A DNA stretch of 64,000 nt from positions 558,001 to 622,000 of the forward strand of contig DASZVP010000002.1 of assembly GCA_035546935.1 (NCBI GenBank). Direction: 5' to 3'. The DNA is from DASZVP01 sp035546935 (GTDB taxonomy: Bacteria; Patescibacteriota; Saccharimonadia; Saccharimonadales; UBA4665). The translations under genes were made by a program, and so were the position numbers. Below, one piece after another: positions 16,821 through 25,027 of the stretch (positions within the stretch are counted from its first letter, which is position 1; every line of letters begins with the position of its first letter). Below the pieces are notes generated by a model. That model was given only the letters and a program-made list of their open reading frames with translations, did no database searches and was not told where the DNA came from.

Positions 16821-17432
16821 ATGAGCAAAACCAAACTGACCGTCAATCGAGTCCTGCCATACATGCTGATTATTGGCGGTGTTATCGGCATTATCTGTTC
16901 GTTTATTATCACTCAAGACAAATTCGCACTGCTCCAAAATGCCAACTTCAAGCCAAGCTGCGATCTCAATCCGGTTGTTAGCTGCGGTAGCGTCATGAAA
17001 AGCTTGCAGAGCCATATCTTTGGCTTTTCTAACACTTACATCGGCTTATTCGGCTTCCCGGTCTTAACCACCATCGGTATGGCCATGCTGGCCGGTGCCA
17101 AGTTTAAGCGCTGGTTCTGGCTCGGGCTACAAGTCGGCCTGACCCTAGGCCTGGTCATGGCTTACTGGCTGCTCTGGCAAAGTGTTAACAGAATTCACGC
17201 GCTCTGTCCGTACTGCCTAACCGTGGACGTGGTCCTGATCGTCGTCGGATGGTATGTAACTTTATACAATGTCGATCAAAAATATCTGCGATTGCCGAAG
17301 GGTTGGCCTACTAAAGCCTACGGCTGGATACGGCGCCACCATCTGGATCTTTTGGTTCTGTGGTTCCTGATACTGATCGCCCTAGTTGTGCACCACTTCT
17401 GGTATTACTACGGCCGTCACTTCCACCTCTAG
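16821..17432 (+). CDS. VKOR-family disulfide-forming membrane protein
   Basis: The 203-residue protein has four core helices and the vitamin K epoxide reductase cysteines: Cys47 and Cys55 in SCDLNPVVSCG, and CPYC (Cys129, Cys132) on a later helix. Bacterial VKOR reoxidises a DsbA-like partner by passing electrons to quinone. No thioredoxin domain is fused, so a separate DsbA is expected elsewhere. TATACT at 16807-16812 ends 8 nt before the ATG. It follows the protease gene by 16 nt. Confidence 0.92.
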   Translation: MSKTKLTVNRVLPYMLIIGGVIGIICSFIITQDKFALLQNANFKPSCDLNPVVSCGSVMKSLQSHIFGFSNTYIGLFGFPVLTTIGMAMLAGAKFKRWFWLGLQVGLTLGLVMAYWLLWQSVNRIHALCPYCLTVDVVLIVVGWYVTLYNVDQKYLRLPKGWPTKAYGWIRRHHLDLLVLWFLILIALVVHHFWYYYGRHFHL

Positions 17433-17440
17433 CAGTTTGA

Positions 17441-18673
17441 TTATTCGGAACGCAGAGCTTCGATCGGGTCTTTGCGGGCCGCTTTAGCGGCCGGTACCGT
17501 ACCAAAGACCACCCCAACTACCAGTGACCCCAGCAGTGCTACGACAACAATCTGCCAGTTAATAAACGGCTGCAGGTCCGTGAACAAGCGCAGGAGGATG
17601 TTTATCAGCCCTGAGACGATAATACCGACAATACCGCCGACTAGGGTCAGTAGACCGGCCTCGACCATGAACTGGCTAAGTATTTGGCGATTGGTGGCGC
17701 CCACAGCTTTACGAATACCGATTTCTTTTTGGCGTTCGGCAACGGTCACAATCATGACGTCCATGATGCCGATGCCCCCAACCAGCAGGCTGATTGCAGC
17801 AACTCCGGCAATTAGCCGCGTTAACAGTTCCAAGATGCCGCTGCTGGCAGCCAGGTTTTGATTGGCCTTCAACACCGAAAAATCACTTTGTCCGCCGTGC
17901 GACTGTGTGAGAGCCCGGCGCACATTATTGAGTGTTGATTCAATCTGTTTAGGGTTGGAGGGCTTAGCCAAAATTTCGTAAGTTGGCGCCGTGCCGTTGG
18001 TTAGGTTTTCGGCCACTCCATATGGGATAAAAATGGCTTTATCAAAATTAACCTGACCGCTGAGCGGTGTTGCCGCGAAGGTGTTAAAAATGCCCATGAC
18101 CACAAAGCGCTCGCCGTGGAAACCAAAACTACGGCCTAGCGGCACATCTTCGTTAAACATTTTATCGGCCGCATCAGTGCCAATGACCGCTACATTTATG
18201 CCAGAATGATCATCGTCAAAAAAACCGCCGTAAGCCAGCGACTGGTTAAGCAGGCTCGGCAATCGATTGCTGGTACCGATTACCAGGCCATCTTTATAAA
18301 CGCCGTTGTCGCCAGTGACCTGGCCGGGTACGGCAGTCAGCGGCGCGCTAGCGCCCACGCCTGGCACCCGACTGACTGTCGCTACGTCTTTCTGGGAAAG
18401 GGTACCGACAATATTTGAGCCTGTTAACAGATCTAAATTGCTGCCGGGCTCATTGCCGGCCTGCAGCTGTGCGGGCCTAATTGTCAGCAGATTCTTGCCG
18501 AACTGGTGAATTTGATGACTGACTTGATGTTTTACGCCTTCGCCGATGCTGACCACGGTAATCACTGAGGCTACGCCAACAATCACACCGAACATTGTCC
18601 AGAAATTGCGTAGTTTAGCGCTACGGATGGCGGCCCAACTTGACTTCAGATGTCCTTTGGTCAGCGATTTCAT
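17441..18673 (-). CDS. MacB/FtsX-type ABC transporter permease
   Basis: The 410-residue protein has an N-terminal helix (NFWTMFGVIVGVASVITVVS), a large extracytoplasmic MacB-like domain (about residues 45-260) and three C-terminal FtsX helices that begin after EIGIRKAVGATNRQILSQF. Such permeases do not move their substrates through a classical pore but act mechanically, for example on lipoproteins, peptides or surface proteins. The gene overlaps the stop of the ATPase gene by 4 bp. Confidence 0.92.
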   Translation of the reverse strand: MKSLTKGHLKSSWAAIRSAKLRNFWTMFGVIVGVASVITVVSIGEGVKHQVSHQIHQFGKNLLTIRPAQLQAGNEPGSNLDLLTGSNIVGTLSQKDVATVSRVPGVGASAPLTAVPGQVTGDNGVYKDGLVIGTSNRLPSLLNQSLAYGGFFDDDHSGINVAVIGTDAADKMFNEDVPLGRSFGFHGERFVVMGIFNTFAATPLSGQVNFDKAIFIPYGVAENLTNGTAPTYEILAKPSNPKQIESTLNNVRRALTQSHGGQSDFSVLKANQNLAASSGILELLTRLIAGVAAISLLVGGIGIMDVMIVTVAERQKEIGIRKAVGATNRQILSQFMVEAGLLTLVGGIVGIIVSGLINILLRLFTDLQPFINWQIVVVALLGSLVVGVVFGTVPAAKAARKDPIEALRSE

Positions 18674-19554
18674 GTCTTACTCCTGCGGCGGGCAGTCGGC
18701 TCGTGACGACGGCTGGCACGGGCTCGCGCCGGTGCTTTGCGTTTTTTGCTGCGCCTGGCCGGCTGGCTGGGCACGCCTTTCATCAGAGCTGAAACGCCGA
18801 TTAAGTCATCCTCTTCGTCAGAGACAGGCAGGGTGTAAAGCACCTTGCGAGCCCGTGCCGCTACACGGCCCAACGCCGTCTTTTCATCGTGAATAATTTG
18901 GCCGTCGTGCATGTAAACCACGCGGGTGGCATAGCGCGTCAGCTCAGGGTTGTGCGTCACAAAGATAATCGTGTTGCCCATCTGGTGAATGTCGGCCAGC
19001 AGCTCCATCACAAGCCGTGAACTACTGCTGTCCAAGTTGCCGGTCGGTTCGTCCGCGATGATCAACTTGGGATTGTTAACCAGTGCCCGGGCGATAGCGG
19101 CACACTGAGCCTGGCCGCCACTGACTTGGCTGGGCAAAAAGTATTCCCGGTTTTGGATGCCGACGCGCTCGAGCATGGCGCTGGCTTGCTTGGTACGCCG
19201 GGTTTGGTTCAAACCTTTGTAAGCCAGCGGCAAAGAGACATTTTCCAAAAGCGTCAGCTTAGGCAACAGGTTATATGACTGAAAAATAAATCCGATAGTA
19301 TCACGCCTGAGTCGGGCCGCCTGGTTGGGCCGCAGCCGCGCCACATTGTGGTTGTCAAAGCGATAATCACCATGACTCGGGCGGTCCAGCAGACCAATCA
19401 CATGCATCAGCGTACTTTTGCCGGAGCCGCTGGGACCCATCACCGCCACAAATTCACCCTTATCAATGGATAAACTGACTTCGTCTAGGGCCAGGGTAGT
19501 GGCGTCGCCGAAGCCGTACAGTTTACTGACGTCTTTGAGATCGATCAAGGGCAT
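18670..19554 (-). CDS. MacB/LolD-type ABC transporter ATPase with a basic C-terminal tail
   Basis: The 294-residue ATPase has Walker A GPSGSGKST, the Q loop, a signature VSGGQAQCAAIARAL, Walker B LIIADEPTGNLD and the switch His in FVTHN. The signature has Cys where QQR is usual. After the 225-residue core comes about 65 residues ending in a Lys/Arg-rich tail (RRSKKRKAPARARASRRHEP), which is unusual for this family and may bind nucleic acid or acidic lipids. It forms a two-gene operon with the permease. Confidence 0.93.
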   Translation of the reverse strand: MPLIDLKDVSKLYGFGDATTLALDEVSLSIDKGEFVAVMGPSGSGKSTLMHVIGLLDRPSHGDYRFDNHNVARLRPNQAARLRRDTIGFIFQSYNLLPKLTLLENVSLPLAYKGLNQTRRTKQASAMLERVGIQNREYFLPSQVSGGQAQCAAIARALVNNPKLIIADEPTGNLDSSSSRLVMELLADIHQMGNTIIFVTHNPELTRYATRVVYMHDGQIIHDEKTALGRVAARARKVLYTLPVSDEEDDLIGVSALMKGVPSQPARRSKKRKAPARARASRRHEPTARRRSKT

Positions 19555-19638
19555 AAGTTAACTTAGTTTAACCCTTTATTTGCACTGGCAGCAAGGTGTT
19601 TTTGTAGTAATTTTTGGTATAATCGTGAGGTTCGACAC

Positions 19639-19728
19639 GGAGAGATGCAGGAGTGGTTGAACTGGCACGCCTGGAACGCGTGTATGGCCGCAAGGTCATC
19701 CAGGGTTCGAATCCCTGTCTCTCCGCCA
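19639..19728 (+). tRNA. tRNA-Ser(GGA)
   Basis: A 90-nt class II tRNA with acceptor GGAGAGA/TCTCTCC, anticodon stem CACGC/GCGTG, loop CTGGAAC (anticodon GGA), a long variable arm and encoded CCA. TATAAT at 19618-19623 lies 15 nt upstream. No T-loop element follows it, unlike tRNA-Asn and tRNA-Leu. Confidence 0.95.
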
Positions 19729-19749
19729 TTATTTTTCTGCAATCTAAAT

Positions 19750-20583
19750 CTAGGCTTCAAGAGCAGCTTTAGCCAGTTCTATAACTGCTGCGAGCATCTC
19801 GTCTTTTGAAATATCCGTATTATCAAGGCTGATCGTTATCGGCAATTGATGATCATCGTGGGGTCGCCACGACTTTTTAATCACATCGGCAGGATCGTCG
19901 CCCAATTCAAAAGGTGTGCTGGCGGCCGGATCAATAAAAGGCACAAAGCCGCGTTTGCGATCGAGATCACGACGTTTAACAACCGCCTCGGTTTGGGCTT
20001 TAAGCTCCTCATCGGTTGGTTCGGTCACGCCGCGGGTCAGCAATACTCGCCGAGCCGCCTCTTTTGGTGCGCAGGTCATATACAAATCTAAAGCCGTGGG
20101 GATGTGCGGACCGCTGGAAGCTGTCACAGTAGTAATGCGGCGACGGGGGTTGCGACCGTCCAAAACCATCACACCAGCATCTGATTCGACAGCTTGCTGA
20201 GCTGAGTGCAAGTACCATTCGGCGCCGGCCATCTGAACAGTAGCCAGCTCGCTTAATAGCGCCACCGAACCAGAAATGGACGGCCGCTGCAGATCGCCCA
20301 AGTCTTCTTTGGGATCAAACGCCCGGCCAGTGACCTGAACGGCCGCTGCCGCGCCTTCCAAAGCCTCACCGGTAGGCAAGGGCTGGTCTTCGGCCAGCTG
20401 TAAGTGCTCCCGCACTAGCGCCACATAACGTCGGAAAAAATCGCCGGCCACATCGTAATAAACCTTGTAGCCCGCCTCTTTAAGCGCATCGGCAATAGCA
20501 TGGCCGGCCGCGCCTTTACCGGTCTTAGTCTCGCCATCAACGTAAATTGCTCGGGTCACCCCTTGACCTCTATCATTAAGCAT
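19750..20583 (-). CDS. cmk: Cytidylate kinase-like nucleotide kinase
   Basis: The 277-residue protein has a P-loop GETKTGKGAAG near residues 17-27, a middle LDGRNPRRR motif that resembles the LEGRD of cytidylate kinases, and KRRDLDRKRG, close to the RRxxDxxR lid. These fit CMP/dCMP kinase. It is longer than typical Cmk (about 220 aa), with an expanded middle (about residues 60-110), so another NMP substrate cannot be excluded. The P-loop variant (GETKTGKG instead of GPAGSGKG) is also divergent. Confidence 0.75.
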   Translation of the reverse strand: MLNDRGQGVTRAIYVDGETKTGKGAAGHAIADALKEAGYKVYYDVAGDFFRRYVALVREHLQLAEDQPLPTGEALEGAAAAVQVTGRAFDPKEDLGDLQRPSISGSVALLSELATVQMAGAEWYLHSAQQAVESDAGVMVLDGRNPRRRITTVTASSGPHIPTALDLYMTCAPKEAARRVLLTRGVTEPTDEELKAQTEAVVKRRDLDRKRGFVPFIDPAASTPFELGDDPADVIKKSWRPHDDHQLPITISLDNTDISKDEMLAAVIELAKAALEA

Positions 20584-20657
20584 AAGTCTAGCAAATGTTG
20601 ATTAAATTATTGTTAACTTTCTTGCTCAGCCGCCACGCGCGGACTATAAATAAATGC

Positions 20658-20903
20658 ATGGGTCGTTACGCAGACACTGAGTGAGGTGCACGAATAGTTG
20701 CCGAAGCCGTTAGAGATGATCTTAAGGCTGTTCTTGAAATTACCGAAACCACATTAGAAATCGTACGTAATCAGCCGACCCGAGAAGAGTTTGATGATCT
20801 TAAAGGCGAAGTCCGGGCTATCCGATTGGCTGTCAAGGCCACAAATACCGATCTTCAAGGTCATGAGCGTCGCCTGCGCAAGCCAGAGAAGCACGCCGCT
20901 TAA
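20658..20903 (+). pseudogene. Small coiled-coil protein gene with an in-frame TGA
   Basis: ATG 20658 has a leaderless-type -10 (TATAAA, 7 nt upstream) and opens MGRYADTE, then a TGA at 20682-20684. The same frame continues for 72 codons to TAA 20901, with a charged coiled-coil-like product (REEFDDLKGEVRAIRLAV). No ATG, GTG or TTG follows the TGA until late in the frame. A CGA-to-TGA change would explain the break. It may be a pseudogene, an error or read-through; nothing supports UGA recoding elsewhere. Confidence 0.6.
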
Positions 20904-20909
20904 AGAAAG

Positions 20910-20938
20910 TTGGCATTCAGCGATTGACTGCCTATACT
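20910..20938 (+). promoter_or_regulatory. Promoter of xth (leaderless)
   Basis: TTGGCA at 20910-20915, 17 bp, TATACT at 20933-20938. The -10 ends 7 nt before ATG 20946. Confidence 0.75.
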
Positions 20939-20945
20939 TGAGGGC

Positions 20946-21743
20946 ATGCTGAAACTCTATTCTTGGAATGTCAATGGCATCCGTGCCGTTATCAATAAAG
21001 ACAAGCTGCAGCCGTTTTTAGATGCCGAAAAACCGGACATTTTATGTCTGCAGGAAATTAAGGCCAAGCCAGAACAAGTTACGCTGGACCTCGATGGCTA
21101 CGACATGTTTTGGTATCCCGCGGACAAGCCCGGTTACAGCGGCACGGCAATTATGAGCAAGATTAAGCCACTGCAAGTAGTTAATGGCTTCCCGCAGGAC
21201 ATTATCAAAGAGTACAAAGTGAGCGGCGACACCTACGGCGACCCCAACATGGAAGGCCGCGTGTTGGCCGCCGAATTCGACAAGTTTTGGCTGGTCACTG
21301 TCTATACACCGAACGCCAAAGATGACTTGAGCCGTATTCCGCTCCGCCAAACTTGGGATCCAGCCTTTTTGGCCTACTGCCAACGGCTGGAGCAGTCCAA
21401 GCCGGTGGTTTTTTGCGGCGACCTAAATGTCGCGCACACCGAAGACGACCTAGCCAACCCCAAGCCGAACATTGGCAAAAAGGGCTTCACAGACGAAGAG
21501 CGGGCTGGCTTCCAAGCCTTTGTCGACGCCGGTTTTGTCGATACTTTCCGTTTGTTCAAGCAGGGTAACGGTTACTACACTTGGTGGTCGCATTTCGCCA
21601 ACGCCCGGGCCCGCAACGTCGGCTGGCGTATCGACTACTTCTTAGTTTCTTCGAGCCTTAGAGATAAGGTCAAAGCTGCCGACATTCACCCAGCAATCTT
21701 GGGCTCCGACCACTGTCCGGTATCTGTTAATTTGGACGTTTAG
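20946..21743 (+). CDS. xth: Exodeoxyribonuclease III
   Basis: The 265-residue product is a full EEP-fold exonuclease III/AP endonuclease: SWNVNGIRAV, CLQEIKA with the metal Glu, VYTPNAKDD, FCGDLNVAHTEDD, and the final GSDHCPV with catalytic Asp-His. It cuts at abasic sites and trims 3' ends in base-excision repair. The stop codon is followed at once by the ATG of the next gene, so they form an operon. Confidence 0.97.
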   Translation: MLKLYSWNVNGIRAVINKDKLQPFLDAEKPDILCLQEIKAKPEQVTLDLDGYDMFWYPADKPGYSGTAIMSKIKPLQVVNGFPQDIIKEYKVSGDTYGDPNMEGRVLAAEFDKFWLVTVYTPNAKDDLSRIPLRQTWDPAFLAYCQRLEQSKPVVFCGDLNVAHTEDDLANPKPNIGKKGFTDEERAGFQAFVDAGFVDTFRLFKQGNGYYTWWSHFANARARNVGWRIDYFLVSSSLRDKVKAADIHPAILGSDHCPVSVNLDV

Positions 21744-22538
21744 ATGGACCGTGCCTTCTGGCAAAAGCAGACGACTGAGCAGCCGCTATTTGCGGATCTG
21801 TTGTGGAGTCGGCCGGAAAACCGCACACAGGCTGGCAAATTATTAATTATTGGTGGAAACTCTCATGAATTTGCAGCCCCGGCCAGCGCCTATGCGGCGG
21901 CTGTTAAAGCCGGTGCCGGCACAGTTCGCGTGTTATTGCCGGACAGCTTGCAAAAAACGGTTGGCAAGCTATTCCCGGAAGCGGAGTTCGCGCCGAGCAC
22001 GCCCATTGGCAGCTTTGGCCAGGAATCCCTAGCCAGCTGGCTAGCTGCAGCTGACTGGGCTGACGGCGTTTTAATCGCCGGCGACTTGGGCCGCAATTCG
22101 GAAACGGCGATTTTAATTGAGCAGTTTGCTCAAAAATACAGTGGTCAGCTGACATTCACTAAAGATGCAGTTAACTATGTGGTCAGCGGACCATCGAGCC
22201 TTTTGAAGCGACCAAACACGCTGTTGGTGCTGAGTTTGTCGCAGCTCCAAAAGTTGGCCAGGCAAGCCCGTTTTACGACAGCCTTTACGCTGAGCATGGA
22301 CTTTTTACATCTGGTGGACGCTTTACACGAGTTCAGTCAGCAGTTCCCATTGGCCATCATTACAAAACACTTAGAAAACTTGGCTGTGGCCGTCGGTGGG
22401 CAGGTGAGTACGACCAAGCTCGTCGCAGATCAGCCAATCTGGCGAGTGGAGAAAGCGGCAGCGGCGAGCACGTGGTGGCTGCAGAATCCCACCCAGGGAT
22501 TTGCATCACTCACCACATCAATGATTGCTGAGCTATAG
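21744..22538 (+). CDS. Degenerate NAD(P)HX dehydratase / ribokinase-fold protein
   Basis: The 264-residue product resembles the C-terminal YjeF (carbohydrate-kinase-like) domain: AGKLLIIGGNS, then SAYAAAVKAGAGTVRVLLP, typical of ADP-dependent NAD(P)HX dehydratase. The usual GPGL and DADALN catalytic motifs are not visible; a KDAVNYV segment stands where DADALN is expected. It may have lost repair activity or changed substrate. It begins at the base after the xth stop. Confidence 0.68.
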   Translation: MDRAFWQKQTTEQPLFADLLWSRPENRTQAGKLLIIGGNSHEFAAPASAYAAAVKAGAGTVRVLLPDSLQKTVGKLFPEAEFAPSTPIGSFGQESLASWLAAADWADGVLIAGDLGRNSETAILIEQFAQKYSGQLTFTKDAVNYVVSGPSSLLKRPNTLLVLSLSQLQKLARQARFTTAFTLSMDFLHLVDALHEFSQQFPLAIITKHLENLAVAVGGQVSTTKLVADQPIWRVEKAAAASTWWLQNPTQGFASLTTSMIAEL

Positions 22539-22546
22539 TAATCGCA

Positions 22547-23299
22547 ATGGAACATATTATTATCTTGGCTATCGTAAATTTGTTAGCCAGTACGCTGAGT
22601 GGCGCAGCGGGCGGCGGGGCAGGCTTTGTCAGCGGCGCACCGCTACTGATTGTTCTAGGCCTGACACCAGCTCAAGCAGTTGCCACCACCCGATTTGGTG
22701 GTTTGGGTATTTCGGCTGGTGCGAGTAGTCGCTTTTTTCGCGAGCGCATTACCGACAAGCGGTCATTAGTTATTTTCTCTGTCATCGGTGCGGTTGGGAG
22801 TGTCATTGGCAGTCTGGCCTTGCTCCATTTAAAAAGCCACGCACACGCCTTGCAGGAATTTATGGGCTTGCTGATACTGATCGTCGGCATCCCTAGTCTC
22901 TATGTCAGAAAGGTGGGCTTAAAACCCGTTCAGCGACCGAAGTGGGTGCAAGCCGTGGGGTATGTCTTAATGTTCTTGGCCACCATTCTTGTGGCTGCAG
23001 TTGCTACAGGAATCGGCAGCCTTCAAACTATTATGCTGATTTACTTCTTTGGCATGACTGCGTTAGTTGCAAGCGCTACTCGGCGGATCTTACAGTTAAT
23101 AATCGCAGTCTTCAGTCTCATCGTTTATATTCCTTCAGGGCTGATTGATTATCCCTTGGCAATAACAGCGTTGCTGACATCGTTCATAGGTGGGTTCCTT
23201 GGAGCGCATATCGCCATCAAAAAGGGCGATCAGTTTGTGCTTAATTTGTTTGCGCTTGTCAGTTTGTTGCTAGCTCTGCAGTTGATTTTTGGCAAATAG
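22547..23299 (+). CDS. TauE/SafE (TSUP) family membrane transporter
   Basis: The 250-residue protein has about eight helices with the TSUP pattern: an N-terminal GAAGGGAGFVSGAPLL segment, AVATTRFGGLGISAGA, and a similar second half. Members export sulfite, sulfonates or other anions. TATAGT at 22534-22539 ends 7 nt before the ATG, although the gene also lies 8 nt after the previous one. Its TAG touches the distal end of the tRNA-Leu T-loop element. Confidence 0.88.
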   Translation: MEHIIILAIVNLLASTLSGAAGGGAGFVSGAPLLIVLGLTPAQAVATTRFGGLGISAGASSRFFRERITDKRSLVIFSVIGAVGSVIGSLALLHLKSHAHALQEFMGLLILIVGIPSLYVRKVGLKPVQRPKWVQAVGYVLMFLATILVAAVATGIGSLQTIMLIYFFGMTALVASATRRILQLIIAVFSLIVYIPSGLIDYPLAITALLTSFIGGFLGAHIAIKKGDQFVLNLFALVSLLLALQLIFGK

Positions 23300-23390
23300 C
23301 GAGGAGGGACTATCGAGCCTTCGGCTCGATGCGCCTGCGTCGCGTGCTCGGAGTAAACTCCTGTGCGCGCTCCTTGTCTTCGAACCCTCC
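23299..23390 (-). repeat. tRNA-Leu 3'-end copy with a 71-nt insert in its T-loop
   Basis: Read on the minus strand, 23390-23381 gives GGAGGGTTCG and 23309-23299 gives TCCCTCCTCGC. These are the two halves of the tRNA-Leu T arm and acceptor strand. The 71-nt insert (23380-23310) begins right after TTCG and contains AAGGAGCGCGCA, GGAGTTTACTCC, CGAGCAC, GCGACG and GCCGAAGGC. These words recur in order in the insert behind tRNA-Asn. The distal end abuts the TauE stop codon and lacks CCA. Confidence 0.85.
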
Positions 23391-23421
23391 GCTCGCGCTG
23401 CTCGCTCCACCCGGGTTTGAT

Positions 23422-23481
23422 TCCTCGCCCACCAATCTAAAAAGCGGCCGTTTGGCCGCTTTTTAGATTGGTGGGCGAGGA
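23422..23481. repeat. Perfect 28-bp inverted repeat containing the tRNA-Leu 3' end and its terminator
   Basis: Arms 23422-23449 and 23454-23481 are exact reverse complements around a 4-nt loop. The right arm is the tRNA-Leu acceptor end plus the terminator half. The left arm is an inverted copy of the same tRNA end (CCTCGCCCACCA on the plus strand). The inner GCGGCC stem with T/A tracts acts as the tRNA terminator. Positions 23391-23421 between this repeat and the T-loop copy hold GCTCG-rich sequence only. Confidence 0.85.
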
Positions 23482-23552
23482 GGGAATCGAACCCTCACTC
23501 CAAAGGAACACGATTTTGAGTCGTGCGCGTATACCAGTTCCGCCACTCGCCC
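23469..23552 (-). tRNA. tRNA-Leu(CAA)
   Basis: An 84-nt class II tRNA on the minus strand: acceptor GGGCGAG/CTCGCCC, anticodon stem CACGA/TCGTG with loop CTCAAAA (anticodon CAA), T arm GAGGG-TTCGATT-CCCTC and encoded CCA. The 157 nt between it and the sortase gene (23553-23709) hold no gene that I can support. Confidence 0.95.
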
Positions 23553-23709
23553 TCGCGCCTTAGGCTACAAGGGGTAATTGTACTATAACCTACCTGATTA
23601 AGGAAGGTTATGCGCTGAACCCGAGCGAACCCTCAAACGAGGTAATGGCGAGCTCGGCGTGAAGCTGTATACTTGAGGTTACAGGGCTAGCCACGCCCGA
23701 AGGTTAATT

Positions 23710-25026
23710 ATGGCCCAAGATCCGCTCAGTTTAGACCCGCAGCAGCCGCCAAGCAATTGGCCGGCTCAGGCTCCTGATGCTCAGACAGCAGCTGATTTAA
23801 TACGCCAAAAGGTGGAGGCAGCTTACGGCCACGAGCCTGATACCAAGCAAGAAATTGCTGAAGTGGAGGCTGAGCCGGCCTCGCAGCGCAGCCGTCACCA
23901 GCAATTCATGTACGACCTCAGCACCTCAGGCAAGGACTTAGCAGCTATTCAAACCGAGTGGCATAACTATTACCAGGGGCTGAGCGATCAGGAAAAGCAC
24001 CAGGTTTGGCGCGAATTTTATGACAGCCAGTCGGCTGCGCTGCATCGGCCGTTGCCTAAGCCCACCCAGACTCAGGCCGAACATGCGCACCAGGTAATGC
24101 AAACTGGACGTTATAAGCCGGAACGGGCTAAGCCCAAACCGCTGCACAAGGCACGCAGCAAAGAGGAAATTCAAGAAGCCGTGCGCGACAAAGTCAGCGC
24201 TGGCGGCAAGCTGCAGGCTAAGCACCATTTGCAGTCGCTACTCTTCGGCCTGGGCATGGGACTGATCGTGGTGGTTATTTTCTTGTTCGGCTTCTTCAAT
24301 GAAATATTGATCGCGCCGTTTATTCAGCCTAGCCGTACTCAGGCGGCGACGCCGCTGATTACCAGTCCTGACGGGGTCGCACCCACTTCCACGCCAGAGG
24401 TAATTATTCCCAAAATCAATGTTGAGATCCCGGTCAATTACAGCGAAACTTCGACTAACGAAGCAGTAATCGAAAACGCCCTGGAAGATGGAGTCGTGCA
24501 TTATCCAACCACTGCGTTGCCTGGCCAAAAAGGCAATACCGCCTTCTTTGGGCACAGCAGCAACAACATCTTCAACCCCGGACATTATAAGTTTGCTTTT
24601 GTGCTGCTGCACACGCTGGTCAACGGCGACACCTTTTATTTGACCTACAACAACAAAGTTTATGTTTATAAGGTGATTAGCCACACTATCGTCGAGCCTA
24701 GTGATGTTGGCGTGCTGGATCCTGTACCAGGCCAAACCGCCACCGCGACATTAATTACTTGCGACCCGCCAGGCACCAGCCTGCACCGCTTGGTCGTTGT
24801 CGGGCAACAGATTAGTCCAGACCCCAGCGGCAACAGCCAACCAACTGTACCGGCTGCAACTACACCGACCAAAACCACCTTCCTGCCGGGCAACGGACCA
24901 ACATTATGGGGCCGTTATATCAGCACCGGCACGGGCAAGGTTGTAACGATTATCGTTTTGATTGTTGGTCTATTTTTCACCGTGCGCTGGATAACCGCGC
25001 CCAGCCGCTCCATGAAGCTCAGATAA
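23710..25026 (+). CDS. Sortase with a long cytoplasmic N-terminal region
   Basis: The 438-residue protein has about 180 hydrophilic, charged residues, a membrane helix (about 178-203) and an extracellular sortase domain. The catalytic triad is visible: GHSSN (His about 281), LITCDPP (Cys about 350) and SLHRLVVV (Arg about 360). A second helix ends the protein (about 412-428). Sortases join surface proteins to the wall or to each other; the class looks closer to D/E than A. The long N-terminal region (Gln/Ala/Glu-rich) is not part of the usual enzyme. No LPXTG substrate was identified in this window. Confidence 0.9.
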   Translation: MAQDPLSLDPQQPPSNWPAQAPDAQTAADLIRQKVEAAYGHEPDTKQEIAEVEAEPASQRSRHQQFMYDLSTSGKDLAAIQTEWHNYYQGLSDQEKHQVWREFYDSQSAALHRPLPKPTQTQAEHAHQVMQTGRYKPERAKPKPLHKARSKEEIQEAVRDKVSAGGKLQAKHHLQSLLFGLGMGLIVVVIFLFGFFNEILIAPFIQPSRTQAATPLITSPDGVAPTSTPEVIIPKINVEIPVNYSETSTNEAVIENALEDGVVHYPTTALPGQKGNTAFFGHSSNNIFNPGHYKFAFVLLHTLVNGDTFYLTYNNKVYVYKVISHTIVEPSDVGVLDPVPGQTATATLITCDPPGTSLHRLVVVGQQISPDPSGNSQPTVPAATTPTKTTFLPGNGPTLWGRYISTGTGKVVTIIVLIVGLFFTVRWITAPSRSMKLR

Positions 25027-25027
25027 C

